From the NCBI GenBank assembly GCA_023374045.1, contig CM041783.1:98925298-98989297 (forward strand): a stretch of DNA of 64,000 nucleotides, given 5' to 3'. Both the position numbers and the translations under genes were made by a program. The notes beneath the pieces were generated by a model. That model did no database searches. It worked only from the letters and a program-made list of their open reading frames with translations, and was not told the origin of the DNA. This DNA is from Limonium bicolor (taxonomy: Eukaryota > Streptophyta > Magnoliopsida > Caryophyllales > Plumbaginaceae). Shown one piece after another: positions 35,009-46,057 of this stretch; position 1 is the stretch's first letter; each line of letters starts with the position of its first letter.

Positions 35009-35324
35009 TGATCATGAAGATGTTTTGCTAACTTTTTCGAGTATGTAAATATAACTCTGTACACTTGTGGATGGTGTAATGGTAGATTTGAATTGTAATG
35101 GTGTTTTTTATTTGTATTGAAAGTGTGAAAGTAAGTGTAATTGCATTGGTTTTGTTAACTCTCAAATTGTGGTGCGTCGTTGGTATTAATTGGGAGCTTT
35201 TATAACTTTTTAAATGTGTGCTGGAGCTCCCTGTATGGATGAAGCATTATTACAGGTCTGATTGAATCAAATGTGGTGAATATATATATATATAGCTGGG
35301 ATGGAAAAAACAAAAAAAAATATA
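35009..35324. other. 3' flank of the CACTA second gene with short AT microsatellite
   Basis: This is AT-rich non-coding DNA between the second gene's stop and the right subterminal repeats. It should hold the transcript's 3' UTR and polyadenylation region. A TA dinucleotide run lies at about 35280-35294. No other structure is seen. Confidence 0.5.
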
Positions 35325-35528
35325 CCTATCTCGGCGGTTCTTAGAGAACAACCGCCGAGATAGGCCCGGGGATTGACGTTGTGAGATTGACCATGGGTCT
35401 ATCTCGGCTGTTCGCCGAGATAGGTACATCTATCGTGTTTAACCGCCGAATAGTCACACCTATCGGGGGTGCTCATTTCGGCGGTTCACAACCGCTGAAA
35501 TAGGCCCATTGGAACCGCCGAAATAGGC
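35325..35528. repeat. CACTA right subterminal hairpin repeats
   Basis: The modules are 35325-35364, 35398-35424, 35473-35504 and a half module at 35511-35528. They carry CTATCTCGGCGGTT or CATTTCGGCGGTT with inverted partners. The right end mostly uses CTATCTCGG where the left uses CTATTTCGG. Confidence 0.85.
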
Positions 35529-35529
35529 C

Positions 35530-35544
35530 TTTTTTCTACTAGTG
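35530..35544 (-). repeat. CACTA right terminal inverted repeat
   Basis: Read on the minus strand this is CACTAGTAGAAAAAA. CAT at 35545-35547 is the right target duplication. Confidence 0.93.
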
Positions 35545-38449
35545 CATGCAATGAAACTTTAGAAAAGTAGGGATCCTAATGTCTTTTCCTCCTGTTGACT
35601 TTGCCATAAAACTTATCAAGGGTTGCCTTATGGCAAAGAGAGTGAATTGTCTACCATAGCATCGTCGATCTTTCTGGGAAAAGTGTGAGTAAGAGTGCAA
35701 GCTCATAATGTGTTTCAAATTATGGTAGGTGTCGGCAATCATTCAATTCAAGCAAAACAATGCTTATGTACCGATGTCCAAGAACAGTTGGATATTGACC
35801 ACTCGATTAGACCATGTTACACTTGACTTTCCACCATTTAAAACTTTGTTACAGATGCAAAAGTGTACCCCAATGAACATACAGCAGCAGTGTATTTCAT
35901 ATTATACTCAGTTATGACGGGTGTGAAACTGTCAATTTCAGGCGACGAACACTTCTTAAAGAAGGTGCAAAACAGTTGATTGATTTTTTTATACAGACAG
36001 ACCACGCAATGTCTGGACTTAATGACCATAGCATAGTGTAATTGCAGTAAAAGTACTGTCCATGAACAACATACAGTTTAGGTTGACAATTCAGATGATA
36101 GAATTCAGAATATGCTCTTATAGCAGCTAAAAACGTGGGCAAAAGAGAGATTAAAGCAGGCTGTGCAATAGCTCAAAAACACAGAACAACCATGCTTCAG
36201 ATGTAACACTAGACGGCAGCACATACAAAGAAAGGATGGACGTTATTCAAGAGCTTAATGCTACAGAAACAGGTATTTATTCAAGCAGAAAGAATCCAAA
36301 GTAACCAGAGCTTATTACCCAACCATATTTCTATCTCATGAAGACCTAAACAAGACTTAACAAGAAAACCTGTACAGACTGAAACATGTTACACTAAGGC
36401 TTATGACAGAGGAAAAAACAGAAATAAACGAAGTTGTATTCATAGTGGATGAACCATTGAATTAGACAACCATTGGCAATTAATCTGTGCAAAGGAATTC
36501 TAAAAGGATAGAGCTCCGGCTGTTATGTACTCCTAAACAACCGGTTTCACATTAGAGGTAATCGATATAGCCATACAACACTGAACAGTTACATACAAAT
36601 GAAAATTAAAGTCACAAGGAAAATATGACGGTATAGAACAACTATCTTTAATACAGCAACGTAAAGATCGAAGGCAAGTCACAGAGAATAACAAACATGT
36701 TGGTAAGTCATGGAAGCACCCTCAAGTAAACAGAATCATCAGCGGGTCTAAATCAGAGATAAATACATACCGGGAAAGGAGTGATAGAGGTTTCTTCCTA
36801 TACTGGTTATGGTCGCGGGTTGCCGATTTTCTAGAGACCAACACCTTTTGCTTTCGGACTAGGTCTTGCTCGGAGACGATGAGTAAAGCAAAGTTTCTGG
36901 CTACGGTGAAGTGTTGGTGTCGTTCTCTTCTTTTTTTTTTTGGTGGAAGCGAGGAGGATGGAATGCCTTTGATGGTTGTCGGTTGTGCTGTTCTGTGTCC
37001 AGAAATCGAGAGTATAGAGAGAAAGATAGTGAGGGATTGAAGGGTGAGGCAGAGCAGCAAGTTCCTTGTTTCCCGATAAAGAGAATGAAGTCGACACAGA
37101 GCAGGTATGCTCTTGGTTTACCGAGAGAAGAGAATGAATGGCGCAACGTAGGTATGTTCCTCGTTAGTGAACAAAGAACGGAGTAGGCATGGAGCTTGTA
37201 TGCTCTCGGTTCGCCGGAGAAGAGGACGAACGTGGCGTAGAGCAGGTATGCTTCTCGTTGCGGGGAGAGGAGGATGAAGATGCTGCAGCGTCTTCTCTTT
37301 GTTCACGTGAAGAAGAAAACCGGAATGGACTGAGGTTTTTCTTGTTTTTCTTTTTGGACGTAGAGGAAATGTTGTTGATGGCGGCTGTTTTCTGGAATGA
37401 CGAGAACCAGGGAGAACCGCTTTGGTAGGGTTTTGGGATCTGTGTTCTTTTAAAAGAATAGTAGGGTTTTGAAAGAAAAAGGTCAGTAGACTTTTCAATG
37501 GGTTACCATACTGGATGGGTTTTGTTTTGAGCAGAATCGGACTGGGCTGCATCTGGTCCAAGTAAATAAAATAGTCAGAACTTGCATCATCTTGACACTA
37601 CCCAACTATATATAAACGAATTTAATTATATAGTTGCAAGAAATAATGTTAAAGTTCTATTTCCAACTAAATAATCCTTAAAAATGCTAGCGTTTACAAT
37701 ATAAATGTACAGTAAGACGAAAGAATTTAATCTAGCAAATGAACTATTTTCTTCGTATGAGTCATGAAATTACAGGATGTAAATAATAAAATAAAAAGCA
37801 TTATGAAGATATGAATAAACGAAATAGCATAACCAATGAGTACACAAAATAATGATGAAATAATACTAGTGTAATGGAAGTAAAAATACAAGCGAATGCC
37901 ATAACATGGATATCGAATTAGATATGTACGAATAACAATAAATAAGATTCAAAAAGGAAGTAATAAATGAAATGAGATGAGAGGGAGTTTAATCGAATTA
38001 GCGAAAAAACAAAATACGCTAGTAAGGAATATAATTGTGAAAATTGTACGTAAAATGATGAAAACAATTAGAAATAATAATGATAAAGACAAAGTAAAAC
38101 AAGTACTAATAAGAGAATACAAGTAAAAGTAATCAATGAATGGAATGAGATGAAATAAACAATAACAAAATAGTATAAACCAAAATAAAAACAAATATAC
38201 AAATGATACGTGAATATACAGAACTGACTACATGAAATGATTCGAAAATAAAATGGTAGGATAAGAAAATAACAAAAAGGGACGGACTTGACACGGATGT
38301 TTTGAAAATTGATTTAGAAATTTTGTCATTAAAATGAAAGTATTGTTTTGGTATACAAATGAATAAGTTTGAAAGAAAAGGTGACGACCCTCCTATTTTT
38401 ATTTATTTTTTGAATTTTGCTTTATGGGGTGAGAATTTTGGTGTCTACA
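35545..38449 (-). repeat. 3' LTR of the giant-LTR element, interior-side part
   Basis: It matches 48847-51765. It starts with the second CAT copy and ends GTGTCTACA at 38449. A group of about four ~55-60-base modules (GAGCAGGTATGCTCT... GAGAAGAGGA) lies near 37080-37290. Differences from the sister LTR here are dominated by single-base indels, unlike the left half. No coding region is recognised. Frames near 36722-37561 are broken differently in the two LTRs. Confidence 0.92.
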
Positions 38450-38463
38450 GATGGCTCCCCTTG
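38450..38463 (-). other. Probable polypurine tract next to the 3' LTR (giant-LTR element)
   Basis: On the minus strand AAGGGGAGCCATC abuts the LTR start TGTAGACACC. It is short and interrupted by pyrimidines. The second element has the comparable ACAGGGGGCAATC in the same place (58121-58133). Confidence 0.45.
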
Positions 38464-38639
38464 ATTCAATTTTGCAAACCCTTGCGAATTGGATCAAGTT
38501 GGAGAGGGCGCCAACAATTCTCACTATGGCTTTGTGGTGCATTGGGATGCGAATGCGAGGAAGATAATGTATGAATGCGACTGGAAATGATATGATAGCT
38601 GAATGCACGAGGACTTATTACGAGCTCAACTGGACCTCT

Positions 38640-38850
38640 TTACTCCGGTCCTAGGATTTATGACGAGCCTAGAATGCTGGAAATGGATTGATTGGGGTTG
38701 AACGACGGGACTTAGGAGACTTCAAAAATAGACCTTGATATCCAGTCCTATGACTTATGACGAGCCTAGAATGCAATTGAAAGTATGAGGACTTAGGAGA
38801 GCCTCACCTAGACCTCTTGACATCAGTATAGGACTTATGGGAGCCCCTAT
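38640..38850. repeat. Three loose copies of a GGACTTATGACGAGCCTAGAATG module
   Basis: Modules with TTATGACGAGCCTAGAATGC occur at about 38655 and 38755. Relatives (GGACTTAGGAGAGCC, GGACTTATGGGAGCC) follow at 38790 and 38830. The same core, TTATGACGAGCCTAAAGG, is amplified about 20-fold in the second element at 58985-59670. Confidence 0.7.
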
Positions 38851-38864
38851 AATACTTTGATATG

Positions 38865-40110
38865 AGTACCGTACTAGTAGCGTAATAGCTGCCTAGCAGG
38901 TGGGTGTGAAACGATCTTGTACTAGGAGAGTAAAGCTGCCTAGTGAAGGAAAAAACCGACGGGACCGCACTAGTAGCGTAATAGCTGCCTAGTGGGTTAG
39001 GAATGAACGATCTCGCAATAGTAGCGTAATAGCTGCCTAGTGGAGGAAAAACGGCGGGACCGCACTAGTAGCGTAATAGTCCTAGTGGGTTATGGAAGAA
39101 ACGATCTACAATAGTAGCGTAATAGCTTGCCTAATGGAGGAAAACGGTGGGACCGCACTAGTAGCGTAATAGCTGCCTAGTGGGTTATGAAGTAACGATT
39201 CGCACTAGTAGCTGAATAGCTGCCTAATGGAGGAAAAAAAACGGCGGGACCACACTAGTAGCGTAATAGTGCCTAGTGAGGAAAAAAACGGCAGGACCCC
39301 AACTAGTAGCGTAATAGCTGCCTAGGGGTGTAAAATGAAAGGCGACCGTACTAGTACGCAATAGTTGTCTAGCAGGTGTAAATGAAAGGCGACGTACTAG
39401 CAGCGAAAATAGCGGGCTAGCAGGTGTGTAAAACGAAATGTGACCGTAGTAGCGCATAGCTGCCTAGCGGGTTGTAAAACGAAAGGCGACCGTACTGTAG
39501 GCAATAGCTGTCTAGCAGGTGTAAAATGAAAGGCGACCGTACTAGTAGCGCAATAGCTGTCTAGCAGGTGTAAAATGAAAGGCGGACCGTACTAGTAGGC
39601 ACAAGCTGTCTAGCAGGTGTAAAAAGAAAGGCGACCGTACTAGTAGCGCAATAGCTGCTCTAGCAGGGTAAAACGAAAGGCGACCGTACTAGTAGCGCAA
39701 TAGCGTCTAGAAGGTATGTACATGAAAGGCGCCCGTACTAGTAGCGCAATAGTGTGTAGCCAGGTTGTAACATGAACGGCGACCGTACAGTAGCGCAAAT
39801 AGCTTCTAGCAGGTGTAACGAAGACGACCACACTAGTAGCGCAATAGCTGTCTAGCAGGTGTAAAGCGAAAGAAGACCGTACTAGTAGCGCAATAGCTAG
39901 CAGGTGTTGTAAAATGAAAGGCGACCGTATAGTAGCGCAATAGTGTCAGCAGCGTGTAAAATGAAAGGGGACCGTACTAGTAGCACAATAGCTGTCTAGC
40001 AGGTGTAAAATGAAAGGCGATCGTACTAGTACGCAATAGCTGTCTAGCAGGTGTTAAAACGAAATGTGGACCGCACTAGTAGCGCAATAGCTGCTAGCGG
40101 GTGTGAAAGA
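38865..40110. repeat. Tandem array, ~50-60-bp unit (ACTAGTAGCGTAATAGCTGCCTAG)
   Basis: About 20-22 copies are present. Units before about 39310 mostly carry GTAATAGCTGCCTAGTGG and GGCGGGACCGCAC. Later units carry GCAATAGCTGTCTAGCAGG and GGCGACCGTAC, so two subfamilies lie side by side. Many units have single-base losses. The array lies close to the 3' LTR, the position where Ogre-type elements are known to generate tandem repeats. Confidence 0.88.
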
Positions 40111-40239
40111 TACGTCAGATAGTGAGCAAATTTTGTGGGTATATGCAGATTGATGGGAGGTGAGGTATAACCAATGTTTAATTGAATTAAATCTCCCTTT
40201 GTTTGTGGATGTAGGTTTTTGTTGTGAGCGAGGCTCTAT

Positions 40240-41180
40240 AGTAACATCAAAACCTCGGGATGGATCCGTTATGGCTTCCGGCATGGCTTCAAGGATGAGA
40301 TGGCTCCAGCAGCGTTGAGTGGCTCCAGTATGCACTGATGGCTCTGGTAGGCATGATGGCTCCGGTGTGACCAATGGTCTCGGGGGTGGTTGGTGGGTTT
40401 GACATGGTTGGTGATTTTGGCAGTTTATGGGCTTTGATTTGCCTTGAGATTTTCAGGTGGTTTGACGGCTCCGATGATGGATTTATTGTTGTTTGCCGCG
40501 ATTGTTGTGGACTTTGTAGTGAGTGAATGGTTTTTCACGGGGAATGATGAAACACAGTTGCATAACTTTGTTGGGAATTCCCATCATGGTTTGAGGATTT
40601 CCATGGATGGCTCCGGGATGACCTTGTGTTGATTGAGCATGACGATGCTTTGGTCGGTTCACTTTAGTGACCCCGAGGGGAAAAGGGACGCTTTCGCCTT
40701 TGATGTGGTCGCACCCTGAACGGGCTGCCTACGTACTCAATTCCGTATTGAGATCAGACCATACGTAGTTCAAAACTCTGTGGGCAAGACCTTGGTGATG
40801 AGATAGATCTGATGTGGATTTGAGGTGGCTCCCGTATTGTTCTCGGGCTATTAGGATGCCCCCTGTGTAGTTCCATGGATGGTTTCAAAGTATGAGAATG
40901 GCTCCGTGTAGCTCTAGGGATAGTCTCAATGTTTGAGGGTGGCTCCCGTATGGCTTCTACTTGGCTTTGGGAGTGGTGTCGATGAGGCTCGAGCATGAAA
41001 CTAGATGGCTCCGGGATGGTCTACACAAAGCTCCGGATGGCTCCGAAATGGTTTAATGCAGCCCGAATATAGCCTGGGATGGCTCAGAAATGATTCAATG
41101 CAGCTCAAGGTAGCCCGGGATGGCTCCGAGATGGTTCGATATAGCTTGATGATGGCCAGGGATGGCTCTAGTTGACATCT
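40240..41180. repeat. Dispersed-to-tandem repeats based on GATGGCTCCGGGATGG
   Basis: Copies of GGATGGCTCC or GATGGCTCCRGGATGG occur through 40260-40390 and 40590-41000. They become a tandem array of ~55-60-base units at 40990-41175. The motif resembles the first bases of the interior (GATGGCTCCCC at 38450). Confidence 0.7.
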
Positions 41181-44100
41181 TTTGATCAAAAGTTACGCTT
41201 CAACAACTGCAACTGAAGTCGACTTTGAGCGAGACTAGGCATAGTTCTTACCGGTCGGATGCGATGATGAACTGGTTATGATGCATGCAATTATTAAATG
41301 CTAGGTACGATACAAAATGCATATGCAATTTTTGGAGAGAGAGTACGGCTCTATCTTTATTAATATGAGGTGTACGAATATAAGACATCTTTTGTTCGAT
41401 CTTGAGTGATTGCTGAGCTCAAATGCATGAATCACTTTTCTCTCATGGAGGGATGCGGGTCAATCTCTTGTGAGTCTAGCTGTGTGTGCTAATGGTGTAA
41501 TGATACTCCTCGACGCTCGGAGTATTTTCCTTAGAATTTTTTCGAGGTTTTGGACTTTCCGATCCTTACAAATTCCTCATCTGCGATGGGGTAAGCTGTT
41601 TATGATTTGGTGCTTCGATTAAAGAGTCACTCGCACTCAGAAGACCTTGTGAAGTGAGGTCGCACTCATCCGCTCATAGTCCCTGTATTGTGAGGTGGGA
41701 CATGTTGATAACAAGCACGAAACTTATGATTCATGTTTCAGATCCGATACTTTCAGTTAACGCTCTCCAACTAACGAGTCAGAGGTCTTTTATTGGGTTA
41801 TAAGGGTTGAGGGGTATGATGTATGTCACATGGGACTGGAGGATTTGTTCGGGACTTGTGGAGCTTTTGTGCAATAGAGGATATGTTTCACCTTTGCCAT
41901 GGGTGAAATGATTAGACGGGTTTTGATAACCCCTTATCGGTTTCTTCAGGACATCATTGGTCCTTTTGGTTTGGATTTCTCCTTCTTGCCTCTTCTGGCG
42001 TACGATTTTAACTTTCTTCTCATTTTTGTGTTTTTGAAATTGCATTTGGCTCATCAACTTTCTCAAGCAATTTTTTGCTCTGCATTTTGACTTTCAGCTT
42101 CAAAGTTGAATTGACTTATCGATCTTCTTGAACATTTTCGGCTTTCCTTTTGGTGTTTGGCCTTGGAGTTGCTTTGACTCACTGATTTCTTCAAACATCT
42201 CATTTGTTGTTTTGTGAAAGATGATAGGGGAGAGGCCATGGCTCCGGCTCCTTCGAGATCCTCTATTGCAAGGGTAGGTATGTATATGTGGGGTGGCATG
42301 TTGTGGAGTTTTTTTTTTTTGTAGAAAAAGTTTTTCATGAAAGGCTCAGCGGGCTCACTAAGGGATTATGTACAGGGAAGTCAAAGCTTTTTTGGTTTTG
42401 TGGAGGTTTTTATTCCTAAGTGCCTCGTCATTCTCATTAGTCAATGACTGTTTTCTTACTATTCTCGGATCTTTGCATGAATCACAGTTCGTATCATGTT
42501 TATCGACATTGATCTCACTTTGAATCATGCCTCTCCATGTGCTGAAGGAAAGCACAAGTCGCTCATGGTTTTACCTCGATTGGCTGTTCTCTACCTTCCC
42601 TCATCGCTCAATAGATTGTCCAAAACATTCATTTGAAATTCAAAGGAAAATACCGCTCTTCGCACACTACTTACTTGATTTGTGGTGCTGATTTTGATTG
42701 GACCCTTGTACTCATTGACGGGTCGAGAGTTAAGCAGTTCATGCACTCTGTTCAATCAATCTCTCGTGATTTTCCCGAAGATGTCGTTTCGATATGGGAG
42801 TATGCAAATGCAATTATCTACCATGCGATGTATTGTGGTAATATGGAATTACTATATATAGGATGCATGAAATGCTGAAAATGATGAATTGAGATGGTTG
42901 ACTGAATATTTTTTGTGTGTGTGTTTGTTTTGTTTTTGGATGCAATGCATGAGTGGTAAGGTAATGACTAGTCTCGCTTAAGCCGAATTCAGCTTGAGAT
43001 TCATGAAGCTCATCCCGTCATTGTTGGCTCTGAAGGTGGTCGAGTTGTGGTGATTGTTGTTGAAAAAGTAATTCTCGAGTGAGGTCAGGTTGGTGATTGG
43101 CTCCTGGATCTTGGGACTTTTAGGGAGTGACAACTCCCGCATAGTGACCCACTGATATAACATGGGTTGCATTTTCTGGGATTTTTGAAAGTATGATTTT
43201 TTTTTGGATTTTAGGATGTATGATTTTTTTGGATTTTTGGATGTACGGTTTTTTTTTTTTGTGTATGCTTTTTTTTATGGTTGTTGGTCTCTATGTACAT
43301 GGTATGCTGAATGGTAAAAAGCTTGAATGCCCAGTATTTCTTGCTATCACTTCGAGATCATGTCGCCACTCATAGGCAAAGGCAAGTTATTCACCTGCAA
43401 ACCCGACCATCACTGTAGAAAGAATAATCTGACAAATGTTAGCATGCTTGAAAAATGGGATGAATGCTCGTGTGAGGTGTGTTGGAAGTGTAACATGTGA
43501 TTATGCGTTTTCCTGAGATGAGCGTGATTCATGCATGATTAATGAATTTGAACAGAATGAGAATGCATGCAACTCTTTTTCTTTTTTCTTTTTGCCATGA
43601 ATGTGGTGCATGCTTTTGTTTGTTTTGGTTGCTTTAGCTCGTTTCCAAAGATCTAAGTTTTAGAAAAACGGTTTTGAAAACACGTGTTTTTTCGAATGGT
43701 GGATTTTGCAGTAGGAATTTGATGCTCGGACACTCGCAAATAAAAAAGGGAGTGGGGAACCCTATACACAATGTTCTAAATAAATTCAAAGGGGGTGCAT
43801 AACCTATACATGCAGTCTATTCAGAAATTGACAAGAGAGAAAAGAATGCTAGGGAAAACCTATACATCCATTCTAAAAGTCATTAAATGGGGGATTCGAG
43901 TTAAAAACTTCTTCTGGACTCGTCTGCTTCGTCTTCAAGCTTTTGACTGACGGCTCACTGTTTTCAGGCTCCTGATTGGCCATTCGCTCGAGTTCGGGCT
44001 CTTGGTTGCTCGCTCGTCTTTGGGCTCTTGCAGCAAAGCGACACTGTGATCAAGATATACGGGTTGGTGTTCCTCTGACTCTCAACAATTTCGAACCTAA

Positions 44101-46041
44101 GCGGTTGTTGCTAGTCTTCATGTTGTTTGACCCGGGTTGGTGTTCCTCTGATTTTGTATTTAAACGGTTGGTGACAATCTTCATGTCACGCGGCTAGCTC
44201 CACAGGTTGGTGCGCTTCTAGCTTTCAGCTCGATTCGAGTAGTCGATCTTCATGCTGCTTCACTTGCTTTGATGAGAGGAATGGGGGATATTTTGAGAAA
44301 GGAAAAGTGAATGATCGAGCACTAAATCTTTGTGAAAATCCACCACTTTTGTGAAAACACGAAATGAGTAGTACGCTCCACAGTAATGACCGCTGCTTTT
44401 GAAGGTGGGTTGAACTTCAAAAATAGTGGGTCACAACATGGGGACTAGATCATTTATTTTGAAATACATTTGTGAAAATAAATTTTGAAAACTGTTTTTT
44501 GAAAACTATTTTGAAATAAAAACCATGAAAAATGTTGTTCTGAAATTCATTCATGTAAAGTAGGTTTCCTTGAAATCTGTATGTGAAGATTATTTTTGAA
44601 ACCACATTTGTGAAAAACATTTTTTTTTTGAAAATCATTTGTAAGTAGAAGATTTTTGAAATCTATTCTTTGCAAACCGTTTGACAAAGTTTGTTTTCTG
44701 GAAGACTTTGATTGAAACCGTTTTGAAAACTGTTTTGGAAATGTGGAAATAACAATTTTGAAAATCATTATTATTTTTCTGAAATCAATCGAGATGAACG
44801 GCTTTGAAGATATTTCATTGGAGCGTTCGACATGATTCATTTTCTGATTTTTGCTAATTTTTGAAACGTGATCACACATAGATGTAAGCGCAAAGTGAAA
44901 AATCGTGGCTGATTTTTATGTGGAGATATAAGCGTTAATGTTGGGATAATCACTTTCCAGGTCAATCGATGCTTCCATACCACCGGGGGAACCGTCGTCC
45001 CTTCACTGTTCATCTCTCGGGATTTATCTCTGTTATGCCTTGTGGGGCACGTCATCAAGAAAAACCGGAGTGCTTAAGTTCGAAAGGTCAGGATACCCGA
45101 GATGACTAGGAAACATACGCCACGGCCAGTGATGATCCGACAACACCCAACTTTTTGGGAAACTCGGGGAAGTATTGCATGGGAACGGGTCTCTCGTCAT
45201 CTACACGGTCAGGTGTGTCTAAAGTCCAAATTATTCACTAACTACATTGTGCCATGTATGGGTATCCGGTAAATACGGGATCCTCTATGGACGTGTAGCG
45301 TGACATTGGGCTTTAGAGACCCCCGTGATGCAAAAGAACAATGGAGAACTGAGCCCATGCAATCTTCAGGGTAAGGTAGAAGGGTGGTCAGACAGGCGGC
45401 ATACAAGGGGGTGACTACCCGTAAAACCCATCTTAGACACCGGATTAGGCAGCTGGACACTGAAGGCTCTTAGCTTACTATATGCTGGCTTTGACTCGAA
45501 AATGGTGTTTGAAAGGATCTTGAGTCGTTTCAAGGTGTAGACAACTACGGCCATACCACCTCGTGGGTTTACTCCTTAGCTACGAAGGACCCATACTCAG
45601 AGGGAATCAATTGTGGACCAATTGCTAATCCCGCCCGCAGATAGTAAAGGTGACACAGAGGAATGCATGTTCCTAAACTACCCGATGCAACAATGGGTTG
45701 GCTCCTTTCTACGAAGGCCCCATTTACAAAACTGTAAATAAGCAATTATATCATGAATGAAGGGCAGTAAACATAAGGCGGTAAACACACAATAGTAAAT
45801 AAGAGTGAAGCATGCAAAGGTCAAAAGCACACATGCGATAATCAAAGTCAATTTCGAACTCTAAACATTTGTCCTAACTATCCTCACAAAGCACACTCTA
45901 AGTGTGGAGTAGAGTAATCCTAAAGGCTTGGAAATGAATCTCTTGAAGGTTTTGAAAGAAGTTGGGGATTCCCGACAATTTTGAATGGAGTTCAGTCTTC
46001 CTTGACCAAGTTTATGAGAAAAACTTACTCAAGTTTTCCCT

Positions 46042-46054
46042 AGCAGAGTCGCCA
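46042..46054 (-). other. Primer binding site TGGCGACTCTGCT (giant-LTR element)
   Basis: On the minus strand this begins three bases after the LTR end CCTCCACA. The sequence corresponds to a tRNA 3' end ...AGAGTCGCCA, the tRNA-Arg type described for Ogre elements. It fixes the element's orientation as minus. Confidence 0.75.
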
Positions 46055-46057
46055 TTC

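Larger units (their letters stand above)
22382..35544 (+). mobile_element. CACTA (En/Spm) DNA transposon, structurally complete, 13.2 kb
   Basis: The ends are CACTAGTACAAAAAA and, inverted at the right, CACTAGTAGAAAAAA, with one mismatch in 15. They are flanked by a 3-bp CAT duplication, the hallmark of CACTA elements. Subterminal GGCGGTT hairpins lie at both ends (22401-22735 and 35325-35528). Two plus-strand genes are present: a TNP2-type transposase and an 11-exon gene with Ptta/En/Spm and Ulp1-like domains. Neither contains a stop or frameshift. The element is nested in a young LTR whose sister copy shows the empty site. On sequence evidence it could be autonomous. Confidence 0.95.
38450..46057 (-). 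mobile_element. Non-coding interior of the giant-LTR element
   Basis: It lies between the LTRs. On the minus strand the order is primer site (46042-46054), about 5 kb of unique non-coding sequence (40.4-46.0 kb), tandem arrays (41180-38860) and a weak polypurine tract against the 3' LTR. I checked the longer frames (such as 44547-44879 and 41779-42066) and saw no retroviral domain. Several blocks, such as AAAAGCTCGGCGGG-like sequence near 42345, recur in the second element at ~60970, which shows the two interiors are related. Confidence 0.8.

Noticed and set aside
37118..37561. 147-codon minus-strand frame in the giant LTR
   Set aside because: It is not preserved in the sister LTR (50421-50612 is shorter and shifted), and it spans a ~55-base repeat.
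43193..43375. Hydrophobic small frame rich in Phe
   Set aside because: It is caused by poly-T runs (TTTTTTTT) in non-coding interior sequence.
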